From positions 248,001 to 312,000 of the forward strand of contig NC_016946.1 of NCBI RefSeq assembly GCF_000277125.1: 64,000 bases of DNA. The letters run 5' to 3'. The notes beneath the pieces were generated by a model. It was not told the origin of the DNA and ran no database searches. It saw nothing but the letters and a program-made list of their open reading frames with translations. How positions within the stretch are numbered: position 1 is the stretch's first letter; the number at the start of each line of letters is the position of its first letter. Positions 47,399 through 55,840 of the stretch are shown here, in pieces. The position numbers were made by a program, and so were the translations under genes. The DNA is from Mycobacterium intracellulare ATCC 13950 (GTDB taxonomy: Bacteria > Actinomycetota > Actinomycetes > Mycobacteriales > Mycobacteriaceae).

Positions 47399-49012
47399 TT
47401 AGCGGTTTGCGTTTACCTGGAATTGCCGAGTGTTGTACGGGGTGTTGGTCGTTGTGTTCCATTGACTTACGAACAGATTCAGCTTATCCAGCGTGGATCC
47501 AGGCAGGATATACCCACCGTAGTTCTGGGGTACAAAGTTTGGCCCCTGCGGATTGCTCTGCTGTGCAACAACTGTCGGCCCGACGCTCAACACTTTAGTG
47601 GGTTCATCCACCACCCGAACTTCGACATTTCCAGTGCCCTGATTGAAACCCGACAGCACCGCCTTGCCGTCGACCTCCCTGAAACTGAGTTCGCCGAAGG
47701 GTGTGCGGCTTATCGGAGCGGTGGCGACTCCGCCGGCTTGGCCCCAGCCGGTTCCGTTCCAGGGCTGCCAACTGCCGCGATTGAACACTTTGTCAGGATC
47801 CGCGCGGTACATGGTGATGCCTCGGCTGCGGTCGAAGGAATCAGCGGCGATGTAGACTTTGCCGTCCGAGCCCTTATAGCCGCTGATCTGGGTGGGCGCC
47901 TCTCCCGCGGCGCGATACGAGCCTGGCACCATTGTCCACCCTTTGCCCGGGTCACCGTTGACTTCGACCAGCCACGAAGCCGCCGGCTTAAGGTTCCCCG
48001 TCGTGCCGGTCACCATCATGTACGTTTTGTCGCCCAGGGTGACCGTTCCGGCTGGCAACGTGTCGCTGATTCCGGCCTTGACCGCCTCCGACGGCATTGT
48101 GAAGAGCTCGCGGCCACTATTCTCGGGGCCCGTTAGTGGCGCACCAAAATGCGGACGTCCGTCGGCGTCGAAGGTCACCGGTACGGCCACAGATCGATAG
48201 TGTTCGTCCTCACCGACTTTGTTGCCGGAGAACGAATCCCCAAAAATCGCGAGATATTTTCCCGGCTGTCCGGGGATCTCGACCACTTCTCCTAAGTCCG
48301 CCGCCCCGATACCCGGGATGCCGGGAATGCCGCCGGTACCGGCGATCGGCCCGAGGTCTCTCACCTCACCCGGTTTCAGCGGGCTTTCGATCCACTCGTC
48401 TACAGCTTTCGGTGGGTCGTAACCGTCGGTATGCAGGGCACCCATGGCTCTACGGAGAGTGTCGGAGTACCCGTTGCGAATTGACGTCATTTGTTTGACG
48501 GCATCGCGGACGTCGTCCACGGCATCGGCGTGCGCGTCGTCGTACAGTCTCAACAGCTTCTGGCGTTCCGACTCGGGCAGATGGGAGGCCAATTCCTTCT
48601 TGATCGCGGTCATGAGGCTGTCGAGGCCTCGGAGCTCACTGTCCAGCAGGGCGATCTCTCGAGCTCCTTGTTTCTGCGCGTCGGCCAACGCGGCGGCGAT
48701 CGTTTCCAATTCAGCACCGATCTTCGGCAACTGCTCGGACTGCGCACCGAGCATTTTGGTCACCCGCTGCACTTCTTCAGAATCGTTGATGGGGTGGCCA
48801 CCATCCTGATGGTTCCAGGCGGCGGCGAAGCGTTTTCGCGCTTGCTCCAATGCATGGTCGGCTTCGGCGGTGTGTCGACCCGCACCATGAAAGGCCTCCG
48901 CCAATCGGTCGATCTGAAACGGGCTACCGGCCTGCAAGCTCTGGTTGATCGCCCACGGATCGCCGCCGGCCGACGCGATCAGTTCCGCTTCGCTCAGGTT
49001 TGACAGCGTCAT
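47399..49012 (-). CDS. ESX-type helical N-terminus fused to a DUF4185 domain
   Basis: 537 residues. Residues 1-205 are alpha-helical and start with [20 protein letters not shown]; this N-terminus recurs, as I recall it, in mycobacterial polymorphic proteins with varied C-termini and resembles ESX (type VII) substrates. A Gly/Pro/Ile linker (about 220-240) leads to DUF4185 (about 240-537), starting with [15 protein letters not shown]4185 has been reported to include endo-D-arabinanases (family GH183). No Sec signal peptide is seen, consistent with type VII export. Arabinan as substrate is inference. Confidence 0.78.
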   Translation of the reverse strand: MTLSNLSEAELIASAGGDPWAINQSLQAGSPFQIDRLAEAFHGAGRHTAEADHALEQARKRFAAAWNHQDGGHPINDSEEVQRVTKMLGAQSEQLPKIGAELETIAAALADAQKQGAREIALLDSELRGLDSLMTAIKKELASHLPESERQKLLRLYDDAHADAVDDVRDAVKQMTSIRNGYSDTLRRAMGALHTDGYDPPKAVDEWIESPLKPGEVRDLGPIAGTGGIPGIPGIGAADLGEVVEIPGQPGKYLAIFGDSFSGNKVGEDEHYRSVAVPVTFDADGRPHFGAPLTGPENSGRELFTMPSEAVKAGISDTLPAGTVTLGDKTYMMVTGTTGNLKPAASWLVEVNGDPGKGWTMVPGSYRAAGEAPTQISGYKGSDGKVYIAADSFDRSRGITMYRADPDKVFNRGSWQPWNGTGWGQAGGVATAPISRTPFGELSFREVDGKAVLSGFNQGTGNVEVRVVDEPTKVLSVGPTVVAQQSNPQGPNFVPQNYGGYILPGSTLDKLNLFVSQWNTTTNTPYNTRQFQVNANR

Positions 49013-49149
49013 GGCGTCGCGGGCAGATGGCCAACACCGACGATCATCGCCGCCCCCTTCTGAGCTGGCATAAACGCTACTACTGGCAGCGCGACGGCGA
49101 TCGTTGAATGGTCAAAGCCCAGGCGGGCTGGTTGGCCCGCTTCTGCTTG

Positions 49150-50283
49150 TCAGGCCTGGCTTCCGGCCAGCTTCCGGACGGTCAAAACCTCGATGTCTTG
49201 GAACGGACGTCCCTCGGGCCGGATCAAGTCGTGGAACCACACTTTCGGAACCGTCGTGGCCGGGTGATCCCACGTTTCCCAGGGGAAGTAGGTCTGGGTC
49301 TTTCCGGCAACCAGGCCCCAGTTGATCGCGCCGACGTTGTGGCGTTTGGCGACGGGCAGGATGCTCTGCACGGTGCTGCCCCGGGGCCGAGCCATGTATT
49401 CCGTGCACAGGATCGGCCGGCCCATCGGCGTCAGCTCGTTGATGCGCGACTCGAACCCGGCGGCCTCAGCGTAGGAATGGAAGGTGACCACGTCGGAGTT
49501 GGCGAGCTGGATGTCGCTGATCGCGCTGCGGCCCTGGGGTTGTCCCCAGTCGCCCCGCCACACTCCACTCGTGAGCGGCTGGCTCGGATCCACCGCGCGC
49601 GCCCACCGAAACACCTGGGGGAGCAGGTCGGCGACGAGTTGCTCCTTATCGCTTCTTTCGGTGTTGCGGTATTGGCGTGCCGGGTTGTCGGGTTCATTCC
49701 AGAGGTCCCAGCCCAAAACCCGGTTGTCGTTACGGAATTGGGTCATCACCGCGGTGACGTAGTCGCGCATCACCGGGACGTAGCGGGGGTCGCCGAGGCG
49801 CTCGGCACCCGGGCTCTGCGCCCAGCCCGAGTTGTGCACACCGGGGCGCGGCGCGCGCTGTCGACCCGCGCGGGGTTGCGGATCCCAGCAGGAGTCGAAG
49901 AAGACAAACAGCGGTTTGATGTGATGACGGGCCGCGATGTCGACGAATTGCCCTAGGCGCGTTTGGAACCCGCGCTGGTCGGCGGCCCACAGCTGATCAT
50001 GGAGGAAGACCCGCGCGGTGTTGTGGCCATAGAACTGAGCCCAGCCGAGCTCGGTGTCGATGCGCCGCGGGTCGAAGGTATCGGCCTGAAACATCTCGAA
50101 CTGGTTGATGGCGCTCGCGGGAATGTAGTTTGCTCCGACGAGCCAGCCCTGCGCCTGATACCACCGGTTGGCGCGATCGGGGGACCACCGGCCCGCCTCC
50201 TCCGCGGAGGCCCTGGGTACCCGGGTAACTGCGGCGCCCGCCGCCAACAGCAGAGGGAGTTTCAGGGCCGTTCGTCGTTCCAC
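49150..50283 (-). CDS. Exported GH5-like glycoside hydrolase, GlfH1-like
   Basis: 377 residues. The N-terminus MERRTALKLPLLLAAGAAV has a twin-arginine and ends ASAEE. The GH5 barrel has the acid/base Glu197 in WDLWNEPDN and nucleophile Glu295 in ILCTEYMA. Length and pattern resemble M. tuberculosis Rv3096 (379 residues, GlfH1), reported as a galactofuranosidase on arabinogalactan; older labels are xylanase or cellulase. It lies upstream of the DUF4185 gene on the same strand with 137 bases between. Confidence 0.82.
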   Translation of the reverse strand: MERRTALKLPLLLAAGAAVTRVPRASAEEAGRWSPDRANRWYQAQGWLVGANYIPASAINQFEMFQADTFDPRRIDTELGWAQFYGHNTARVFLHDQLWAADQRGFQTRLGQFVDIAARHHIKPLFVFFDSCWDPQPRAGRQRAPRPGVHNSGWAQSPGAERLGDPRYVPVMRDYVTAVMTQFRNDNRVLGWDLWNEPDNPARQYRNTERSDKEQLVADLLPQVFRWARAVDPSQPLTSGVWRGDWGQPQGRSAISDIQLANSDVVTFHSYAEAAGFESRINELTPMGRPILCTEYMARPRGSTVQSILPVAKRHNVGAINWGLVAGKTQTYFPWETWDHPATTVPKVWFHDLIRPEGRPFQDIEVLTVRKLAGSQA

Positions 50284-50539
50284 GATGTGACGATAAGTTT
50301 CCGGGGCGATTTCCCTGGGATTTGCTCAGCGCGTCGCGAGAGCTTGAGATAACAATTGTTCCCGCACCGTAATCGGGGTCGCCGAAGTCGGCACCCACCC
50401 GCCATCGTGACCAATCCGTAACCATCGACTCCGGCGCGCCCCGGGCCGTCGTGCATGCCGGCCGGGTTAAAATGTCCCCGACTGTACGCCAAAACCGTTG
50501 CAGGCCAACCGAACCCGATAGCCCTCTTATATGGAGGGC

Positions 50540-51025
50540 CTAGCGCAGCTTGCGGCCGTGGTTGTCTTTGACGCTGCCGGTGAAGATCAGGATCGCGTCG
50601 ACGATCGCCCAGATGATCCCGCCGAGCAGGACCGGGAATCCCAGAAAACAGAACAGGCTGAACACAATTCCGAACAGCCCCACGCACAGCTGGGCCACGG
50701 CGATCTGAGTCGAGTCGATGTAAAAGCGGCCGACACCGAACAGGCCGAGGAAGAGCTGAAGCAAGCCGGCGGTGGTGGCGGACTTATCCGACAGGGGCAG
50801 CCCGGTAACGGGATCGCGGCCGAACGGCGCCTGCGGGTCGACGTAGCCCGGGTACCCGCCATAGCCCGGATAGCCCGGGTACCCGGGGTAACCCTGCGGC
50901 GACGGATACCCCGGCGGTGGCGGAGGCGGGCCCTGCGGATTCGGCTGCGGACCGTAACCGGGCGGCTGCCATCCCCACGGTGGTTCATCGGCGGGATTTC
51001 CGGGCGGGTTGGGCGGCGTCGACAT
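50540..51025 (-). CDS. TM2-domain membrane protein
   Basis: 161 residues. The N-terminal 60 residues are a Pro/Gly/Tyr repeat region (PPPPGYPSPQ, then GYPGYPGYP). The TM2 domain follows: a helix around LLQLFLGLFGVGRFYID and a second around LFCFLGFPVLLGGIIWAIVDAILI with the conserved D-x-x-L/I end. Function unknown. The 256 bases between this gene and the GH5 gene hold no gene I can support. Confidence 0.85.
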   Translation of the reverse strand: MSTPPNPPGNPADEPPWGWQPPGYGPQPNPQGPPPPPPGYPSPQGYPGYPGYPGYGGYPGYVDPQAPFGRDPVTGLPLSDKSATTAGLLQLFLGLFGVGRFYIDSTQIAVAQLCVGLFGIVFSLFCFLGFPVLLGGIIWAIVDAILIFTGSVKDNHGRKLR

Positions 51026-51153
51026 CGATTCGAGTTAACACGCCCGCCGTCCGGCCGTCCACATCGGGCTCCAAGGCGCCGGCGCGGAAAATCCTTTGAG
51101 CGCAGTCGGCAAATTGCTTCAAACTTCACCACCGCGAGAGCAATACTGGACGG

Positions 51154-51540
51154 GTGCCTGATCGAAATGTGCTGGGCGGTCCGCTGGAACCGTGCGGCAC
51201 AGACCCGCTGACCGGTTTCTACCGCGACGGCTGTTGCTCAACCGGGCCTCAGGACCTTGGACGGCACACCATTTGCGCGGTGATGACCGCCGAGTTCCTG
51301 GAGCACCAGCGCTCCATTGGCAACGACCTGTTGACGCCGGTTCCCGAGTATCGGTTCCCGGGCCTGCTGCCCGGCGACCGCTGGTGCGTGACCGCGCTGA
51401 ATTGGCTGCGGGCTCACCACGACGGGTGTGCGGCGCCGGTGGTGCTGGCATCCACGCACGAGAGCACCCTCGAGGTGGTCCCCCTGGAGGCGCTGCAGGC
51501 GCACAAGATCGACGTGCCCGACGATCTGGCCAACCTGTAG
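51154..51540 (+). CDS. DUF2237 family protein
   Basis: 128 residues. Motifs NVLGGPLEPCGTDPLTGFYRDGCC, HTICAVMTAEFLE and GLLPGDRWCVTALNWLRA are the DUF2237 signature, with conserved Cys residues. Small cytoplasmic protein of unknown function. GTG start at 51154. Confidence 0.9.
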   Translation: MPDRNVLGGPLEPCGTDPLTGFYRDGCCSTGPQDLGRHTICAVMTAEFLEHQRSIGNDLLTPVPEYRFPGLLPGDRWCVTALNWLRAHHDGCAAPVVLASTHESTLEVVPLEALQAHKIDVPDDLANL

Positions 51541-51640
51541 CCGGGTGACCGCTGGCCGGGATGGTGGGTGAACCACGGAATAGCGCCGCGTCTAGCCTCG
51601 GTGTCATCTTTCTCACCTGACGCGTCGAAGAGGGGTTGCG

Positions 51641-52912
51641 GTGGGTTCTGCGGTTGACGACATCGACTTCGACGACCTGACCGCGCCCCGGCTGACCGAC
51701 GTCCAGCGCCAGATCCTGGAGTTCACCGAGGCCAAGCGCGTCGACCTCGACGTCGACCGGATGCTCGCGGAGGCCGTCGAACAGACCGGCCTAAAGACCG
51801 CAGCCGCCGATCTTGACGATGCCGACGGCTTCGCTGACCGGCTGCGCGCGCACGTCGCGGCGATCGAAGCCGACGATGGCCTGCGCCAGCTCACCCGCGG
51901 TTCGCTGCGGCAGCGGATCGTCCGCCTGCTGCGTAACCGGCTGTCGCTCACCGAGCTGATCACGCGGTACCCCGAGATCGAATCCATCCCGATCGAGAGG
52001 CCTTTCATCGTGGTCGGGATGCCGCGGTCGGGCACCACGCACCTGGTGAATCTCATTGCCGCCGACCCGCGCAGGCGCGCGCTGCCGTACTGGGAGAGCC
52101 AGGATCCCATCCCCGCTCTTGGGCAGGGGCCCGACGTGTTCGGCGTGGACCCCCGTTACGCGCGAGCCAAAGCAGAACACGAAGCGCTGATGGCCAGCGC
52201 GCCCGTGGTGGCCGCCATGCATGACCGCTTCCCCGAGGCGATCGAGGAGGAGGTGGAACTCCTCGACCTCGATCTGGCCTCCTATGTCCTGGAATGGCAT
52301 GCGCGGGTGCCGGATTGGCGCGACTACTACCTGAGCCTCGACCAAACCCGCCACTACTCCTACATGCGCAAGGTGCTGCAGGCGCTGACCTTTCTGCGGG
52401 GTCCGCGCACGTGGGTCCTCAAGAGTCCGCAGCACTGCGAGCAGCTCGGCCCGTTGATGGCGACGTTCCCCGACGCGACGGTGGCTTTCACGCACCGCGA
52501 CCCGGTCGCGGTGATCCAATCGGCGATCACAATGATGGCCTACTCGGATCGGCTGCGCCGCAACAGCATTGATCCGCAGTGGCTGCTGGAATATTGGAGC
52601 GATCGCGTGCATCGTCTGCTGAGCGCATGCGTGCGCGACCGCGACCTGGTGAACACCGAACGCAGCATCGACGTCAACTTTCATCAGCTGGGTGGCAACG
52701 AGATGCCGGTGCTCGAGCGGCTGTATCACTGCGGCGGTGTCGAATTGCCGCAGCAGGTGCGCGACGGCTTCCAGCGCTACCTGGACGGCAATCCACGCGG
52801 CAAGCACGGCCGCATCCATTACGAACTGCAACGGCACTTCGGCGTCTCCGCCGACGAACTCCGCGGCCGGTTCGGCTTCTATTTCGACAAGTTCGACGTC
52901 CGACCCGAATAA
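51641..52912 (+). CDS. Sulfotransferase family protein
   Basis: 423 residues, Sulfotransfer_3 type. The PAPS 5'-phosphosulfate loop is FIVVGMPRSGTTHLVNLI and the 3'-phosphate part is FTHRDPVAVIQSAITMMAYS. Mycobacterial members (Stf proteins) sulfate lipids or sugars. GTG start with GAGGGG 5 bases upstream. It lies 14 bases before an alkyl-sulfatase-like gene, so addition and removal of sulfate may be encoded together (inference). Confidence 0.9.
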   Translation: MGSAVDDIDFDDLTAPRLTDVQRQILEFTEAKRVDLDVDRMLAEAVEQTGLKTAAADLDDADGFADRLRAHVAAIEADDGLRQLTRGSLRQRIVRLLRNRLSLTELITRYPEIESIPIERPFIVVGMPRSGTTHLVNLIAADPRRRALPYWESQDPIPALGQGPDVFGVDPRYARAKAEHEALMASAPVVAAMHDRFPEAIEEEVELLDLDLASYVLEWHARVPDWRDYYLSLDQTRHYSYMRKVLQALTFLRGPRTWVLKSPQHCEQLGPLMATFPDATVAFTHRDPVAVIQSAITMMAYSDRLRRNSIDPQWLLEYWSDRVHRLLSACVRDRDLVNTERSIDVNFHQLGGNEMPVLERLYHCGGVELPQQVRDGFQRYLDGNPRGKHGRIHYELQRHFGVSADELRGRFGFYFDKFDVRPE

Positions 52913-52926
52913 AGGAGTCAGCAGCG

Positions 52927-54165
52927 ATGACCGAACCCGTCTATCGCGGCAGGCCCGGAGCCGACGCGATGCGCCCGGCGTCCGCGGAGAAGGCGGATGA
53001 GATCGCCCCGGGATTGTGGTGCTCGCCCGGGCTGTCCAACTCGTACCTGCTCACCACCGCGCAGGGCCGGGTGATCGTCAACACCGGCATGGGTTTCGAG
53101 GGGCCGGTGCATCGCGCCAACTTCGACGCCGTGGACTCCTCGCCGGTGCGCTACATCATCTTCACCCAGGGCCACGTCGACCATGTCGGCGGCCTGGACA
53201 GCGTGCGCGACCCCGACACGACCGTTGTCGCGCAAGCGAACTGGACGGCGTGGCGAGACGACAACGAACGACTGATCCCCTACCGCGCCAGCCGCAGCGC
53301 GTTCGCGTTCAAAGACACGCTGGCCGACGGCATCCAAGCCATCCAACGGCGCCTGGGGACCGCGCAGCTGGCGGGCCAGAGCGTGCCCGTCGTCGACCTC
53401 GACTTCGAGGACACGCTGACGCTGGAGCTCGGCGGCCGGCGGATGGAACTGATCTCGGTGCAAGGTGGGGAGACCACCGACTCGCTGGTGGTCTGGCTCC
53501 CCGACGAACGAATCTGCCTGTGCGGAAACACCTTCGGCCCCCTGTTCGGGCACATCCCCAACCTCGTCACCATGCGGGGCGACCGCTACCGGGACGCGTT
53601 GACGGCCATTGCCTCGGTGGAACGGGTCCGCGACCTGCACCCCGAGCTGCTCGTGACGGGTCACTTCGCGCCCGTCGCGGGGGCCGAGCGCATCAACGCC
53701 GAGCTGACCCGGCTGCGCAACGCCATCCAGTACATCCACGATCAGACGGTCGCCGGAATGAATGCCGGAAAGGATGTCCGCACCCTGATGCGCGAGATCA
53801 CGTTGCCCGCGGAATACGAAGTGGGCCAGGGCTATGGGAAGGTCGCCTGGGACGTGCGGGCCGTCTGGGAGAACTACTCGGGCTGGTTCCACCACGAGTC
53901 GACCACCGAGCTGTACCCGGTCGGATTCGACGCCGTCGCGGCCGACGTGGTCGAGTTGGCCGGCGCCGATGCGCTCCTGGATCGCGCCCGGGCGCACCTG
54001 GCCGCCGATCGGGCACTGCACGCCATCCACCTCGCCCAGCTCGTGCCCGCCGAGCATTCGGGGGCTCGCGATGTGCTCCGGCAGGCGCATGAAAAGCTTC
54101 TCGCAAGCAGCACGAACTTCTGGGAAAGCGCGTGGCTGCGCAACCAGATTGCGAGGAACTCATAG
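52927..54165 (+). CDS. Alkyl-sulfatase-like metallo-beta-lactamase-fold protein with altered metal motif
   Basis: 412 residues. N-terminal MBL fold with FTQGHVDHVGG: the first His of HxHxDH is Gln, unlike the THSHVDH of the paralogue at 28577. Later ligands GNTFGPLFGH and VTGHFAP are present. The C-terminal part (GYGKVAWDVRAVWENYSGWF) matches the alkyl-sulfatase dimerisation domain, but the SCP2 tail is missing. Metal binding may be altered or mononuclear. AAAGGAG upstream of ATG at 52927. Confidence 0.87.
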   Translation: MTEPVYRGRPGADAMRPASAEKADEIAPGLWCSPGLSNSYLLTTAQGRVIVNTGMGFEGPVHRANFDAVDSSPVRYIIFTQGHVDHVGGLDSVRDPDTTVVAQANWTAWRDDNERLIPYRASRSAFAFKDTLADGIQAIQRRLGTAQLAGQSVPVVDLDFEDTLTLELGGRRMELISVQGGETTDSLVVWLPDERICLCGNTFGPLFGHIPNLVTMRGDRYRDALTAIASVERVRDLHPELLVTGHFAPVAGAERINAELTRLRNAIQYIHDQTVAGMNAGKDVRTLMREITLPAEYEVGQGYGKVAWDVRAVWENYSGWFHHESTTELYPVGFDAVAADVVELAGADALLDRARAHLAADRALHAIHLAQLVPAEHSGARDVLRQAHEKLLASSTNFWESAWLRNQIARNS

Positions 54166-54166
54166 C

Positions 54167-55117
54167 ATGTTGCTGACGGTCCTGCGCTTCAATTTCGCCT
54201 CGCCGCAGGGGGATCCGCGCGTGCAGGGCGAACTGCTGTCCGCAGCGCTCGAACTGGCGCAGTGGGGTGAGTCGCACGGCATCACGTCGATCAGTGTCGA
54301 CGAGCATCACGCGACCGGGCACGGGTGGAGCTGCAACCCGATCATGGCCGCGGCGATGTTCTTGGCCCGCACCTCGACACTGATCGCCAGCGTCGATTGC
54401 GCGTTGGGCCCGCTGTGGAACCCCGTCCGCCTTGCCGAAGACATCGCGCTCGTCGACAACATGAGCCGCGGCCGGCTGCACACCACGGTGGGCCTGGGAT
54501 ACCGCACGGTCGAATACGATGCGCTGGGAGCCGATTTCACGCGACGTGGCGCGCTGATGGACGGCCTGCTCGAGCGGATGCTGGCGGTGTGGTCCGACAT
54601 TGGCACGTGGACCCGGCCGCATCCACCGCTGTACGTCGGCGGTGGCGCGCGTGCCACCGCGCGCCGCGCCGCCCGGTTCCGGCTGCCGCTCAGCCTGGCC
54701 GATCACCTGCCCGAGATCGCCGCCTACTACCGCGAGCTGTGCGCCGAGGCCGGCATGGCGCCGTTCATTCTCATGCCGGGACCGATCAACCGCGGAATGA
54801 TCTACCTGCACGAGGACCCCGAGCGGGCGTGGGCGGAACTGGGCGACCACATCCTGTGGGAGGCAGTCACTTACGGCGGATGGTCCACCGATCAACGCTC
54901 GCTCATGCACCTTCCGGGTGTGCAGACCCTGGATCAGGTCAGGGCATCGGGGCGATACCGCTTCCTGACTCCAGATCAGCTGATCTCGGAGGTGCGCGAG
55001 GCGCAGAACTACGGGCCGCTCGTCATGCACCCCCTGGTCGGTGGCATGCCGGTCGACGAAGCGTGGAAATCGGTGCAATTGCTCACCGACAAGGTGCTGC
55101 CCGCGCTGGCGGGCTAG
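54167..55117 (+). CDS. Luciferase-like monooxygenase (F420/FMN-dependent family)
   Basis: 316 residues. SISVDEHHATGHGWSCNPIMAAAMFLARTSTLIA, RLAEDIALVDNMSRGRLHTTVGLGYR and PPLYVGGGARATARRAARFRLP mark the LLM barrel. Such enzymes in mycobacteria use F420 or FMN. It starts one base after the preceding stop and so belongs to the sulfotransferase operon. It converges on the GntR gene. Confidence 0.9.
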   Translation: MLLTVLRFNFASPQGDPRVQGELLSAALELAQWGESHGITSISVDEHHATGHGWSCNPIMAAAMFLARTSTLIASVDCALGPLWNPVRLAEDIALVDNMSRGRLHTTVGLGYRTVEYDALGADFTRRGALMDGLLERMLAVWSDIGTWTRPHPPLYVGGGARATARRAARFRLPLSLADHLPEIAAYYRELCAEAGMAPFILMPGPINRGMIYLHEDPERAWAELGDHILWEAVTYGGWSTDQRSLMHLPGVQTLDQVRASGRYRFLTPDQLISEVREAQNYGPLVMHPLVGGMPVDEAWKSVQLLTDKVLPALAG

Positions 55118-55773
55118 ACGTCGCGGCGCTGCTCGAGCCAGTCGGCCAGCGAGCGGCCGGCATCCAAGACGTGCCGTTCGGCGATCGCACGGGCGCGTTC
55201 GGCGTCCTTGTCGCCCAGCGCATCGAGGAGCTGTTGATGTTCGTCGAGCGAATGCTTTTCGTGCTCGGGGAAAAGCGTGAGGAAGTTGCTCGGCACCACG
55301 CGCGCGACCTGCTTGATCTGGTTCAGCAGGCGAGGGGAGTGCGCCGCGCGATGGATCATCTGATGGAAATGCCAGTTGGCCTCTCCGATGGAGTCGTCAC
55401 CGGATCGCGCGACCACGTCGGCGGCGAGTTCCCTGAGCGTGGCGAGTTCGGCGGGCTCGATCCGCTCGGCGGCCCACGCCGCGGCCTGCCCGGTCAGCAC
55501 GCCGAGAATCGTGAAGCTGTCCAGGACGTCGCCCGGGCTGATGCCGACCACCGTCACCCCGCTGCGCGGGGCGACCTGAACCAGGCCCTCGAACGACAGC
55601 TCCAGCAACGCCTCGCGCACCGGCGTGCGGCTGGTCGCGAATTCCTCGGTGATGGCGTCGAGATCGACCCGGGAGCCGGCCGGCAGCACGCCGGTCAGAA
55701 TGCGGTCGCGAAGCTCCCGGGCGGCGCGCTCTCGCACCGTCCCGGAGATGTCGATCCCTGAGGTCGAAGCCAC
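55114..55773 (-). CDS. GntR-family regulator (FadR/FCD type)
   Basis: 219 residues. Winged helix at about 12-75 (LRDRILTGVLPAGSRVDLDAITEEFATSRTPVREALLELSFEGLV) and an FCD ligand domain with metal-type His residues (NWHFHQMIHRAAHS, AERHVLDAG). Transcribed away from the monooxygenase gene at 55841, with an inverted repeat between them. Likely represses the divergent catabolic genes until a carboxylate or acyl-CoA ligand binds. Confidence 0.9.
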   Translation of the reverse strand: MASTSGIDISGTVRERAARELRDRILTGVLPAGSRVDLDAITEEFATSRTPVREALLELSFEGLVQVAPRSGVTVVGISPGDVLDSFTILGVLTGQAAAWAAERIEPAELATLRELAADVVARSGDDSIGEANWHFHQMIHRAAHSPRLLNQIKQVARVVPSNFLTLFPEHEKHSLDEHQQLLDALGDKDAERARAIAERHVLDAGRSLADWLEQRRDV

Positions 55774-55810
55774 CTGGGCATAATACCAAACGACAGATCT
55801 AGCATTTGAT

Positions 55811-55826
55811 ATCTGAAATATCAGAT
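55811..55826. promoter_or_regulatory. Inverted-repeat operator candidate for the GntR regulator
   Basis: ATCTGA-AATA-TCAGAT, a 6-base inverted repeat with a 4-base spacer, lies in the 67-base gap between the divergent gntR and monooxygenase genes. It is in a locally AT-rich stretch (TTTGATATCTGAAATATC) that also fits promoter elements. Position and symmetry suggest a dual operator. Confidence 0.75.
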
Positions 55827-55840
55827 GTTACGTTTCAAGC

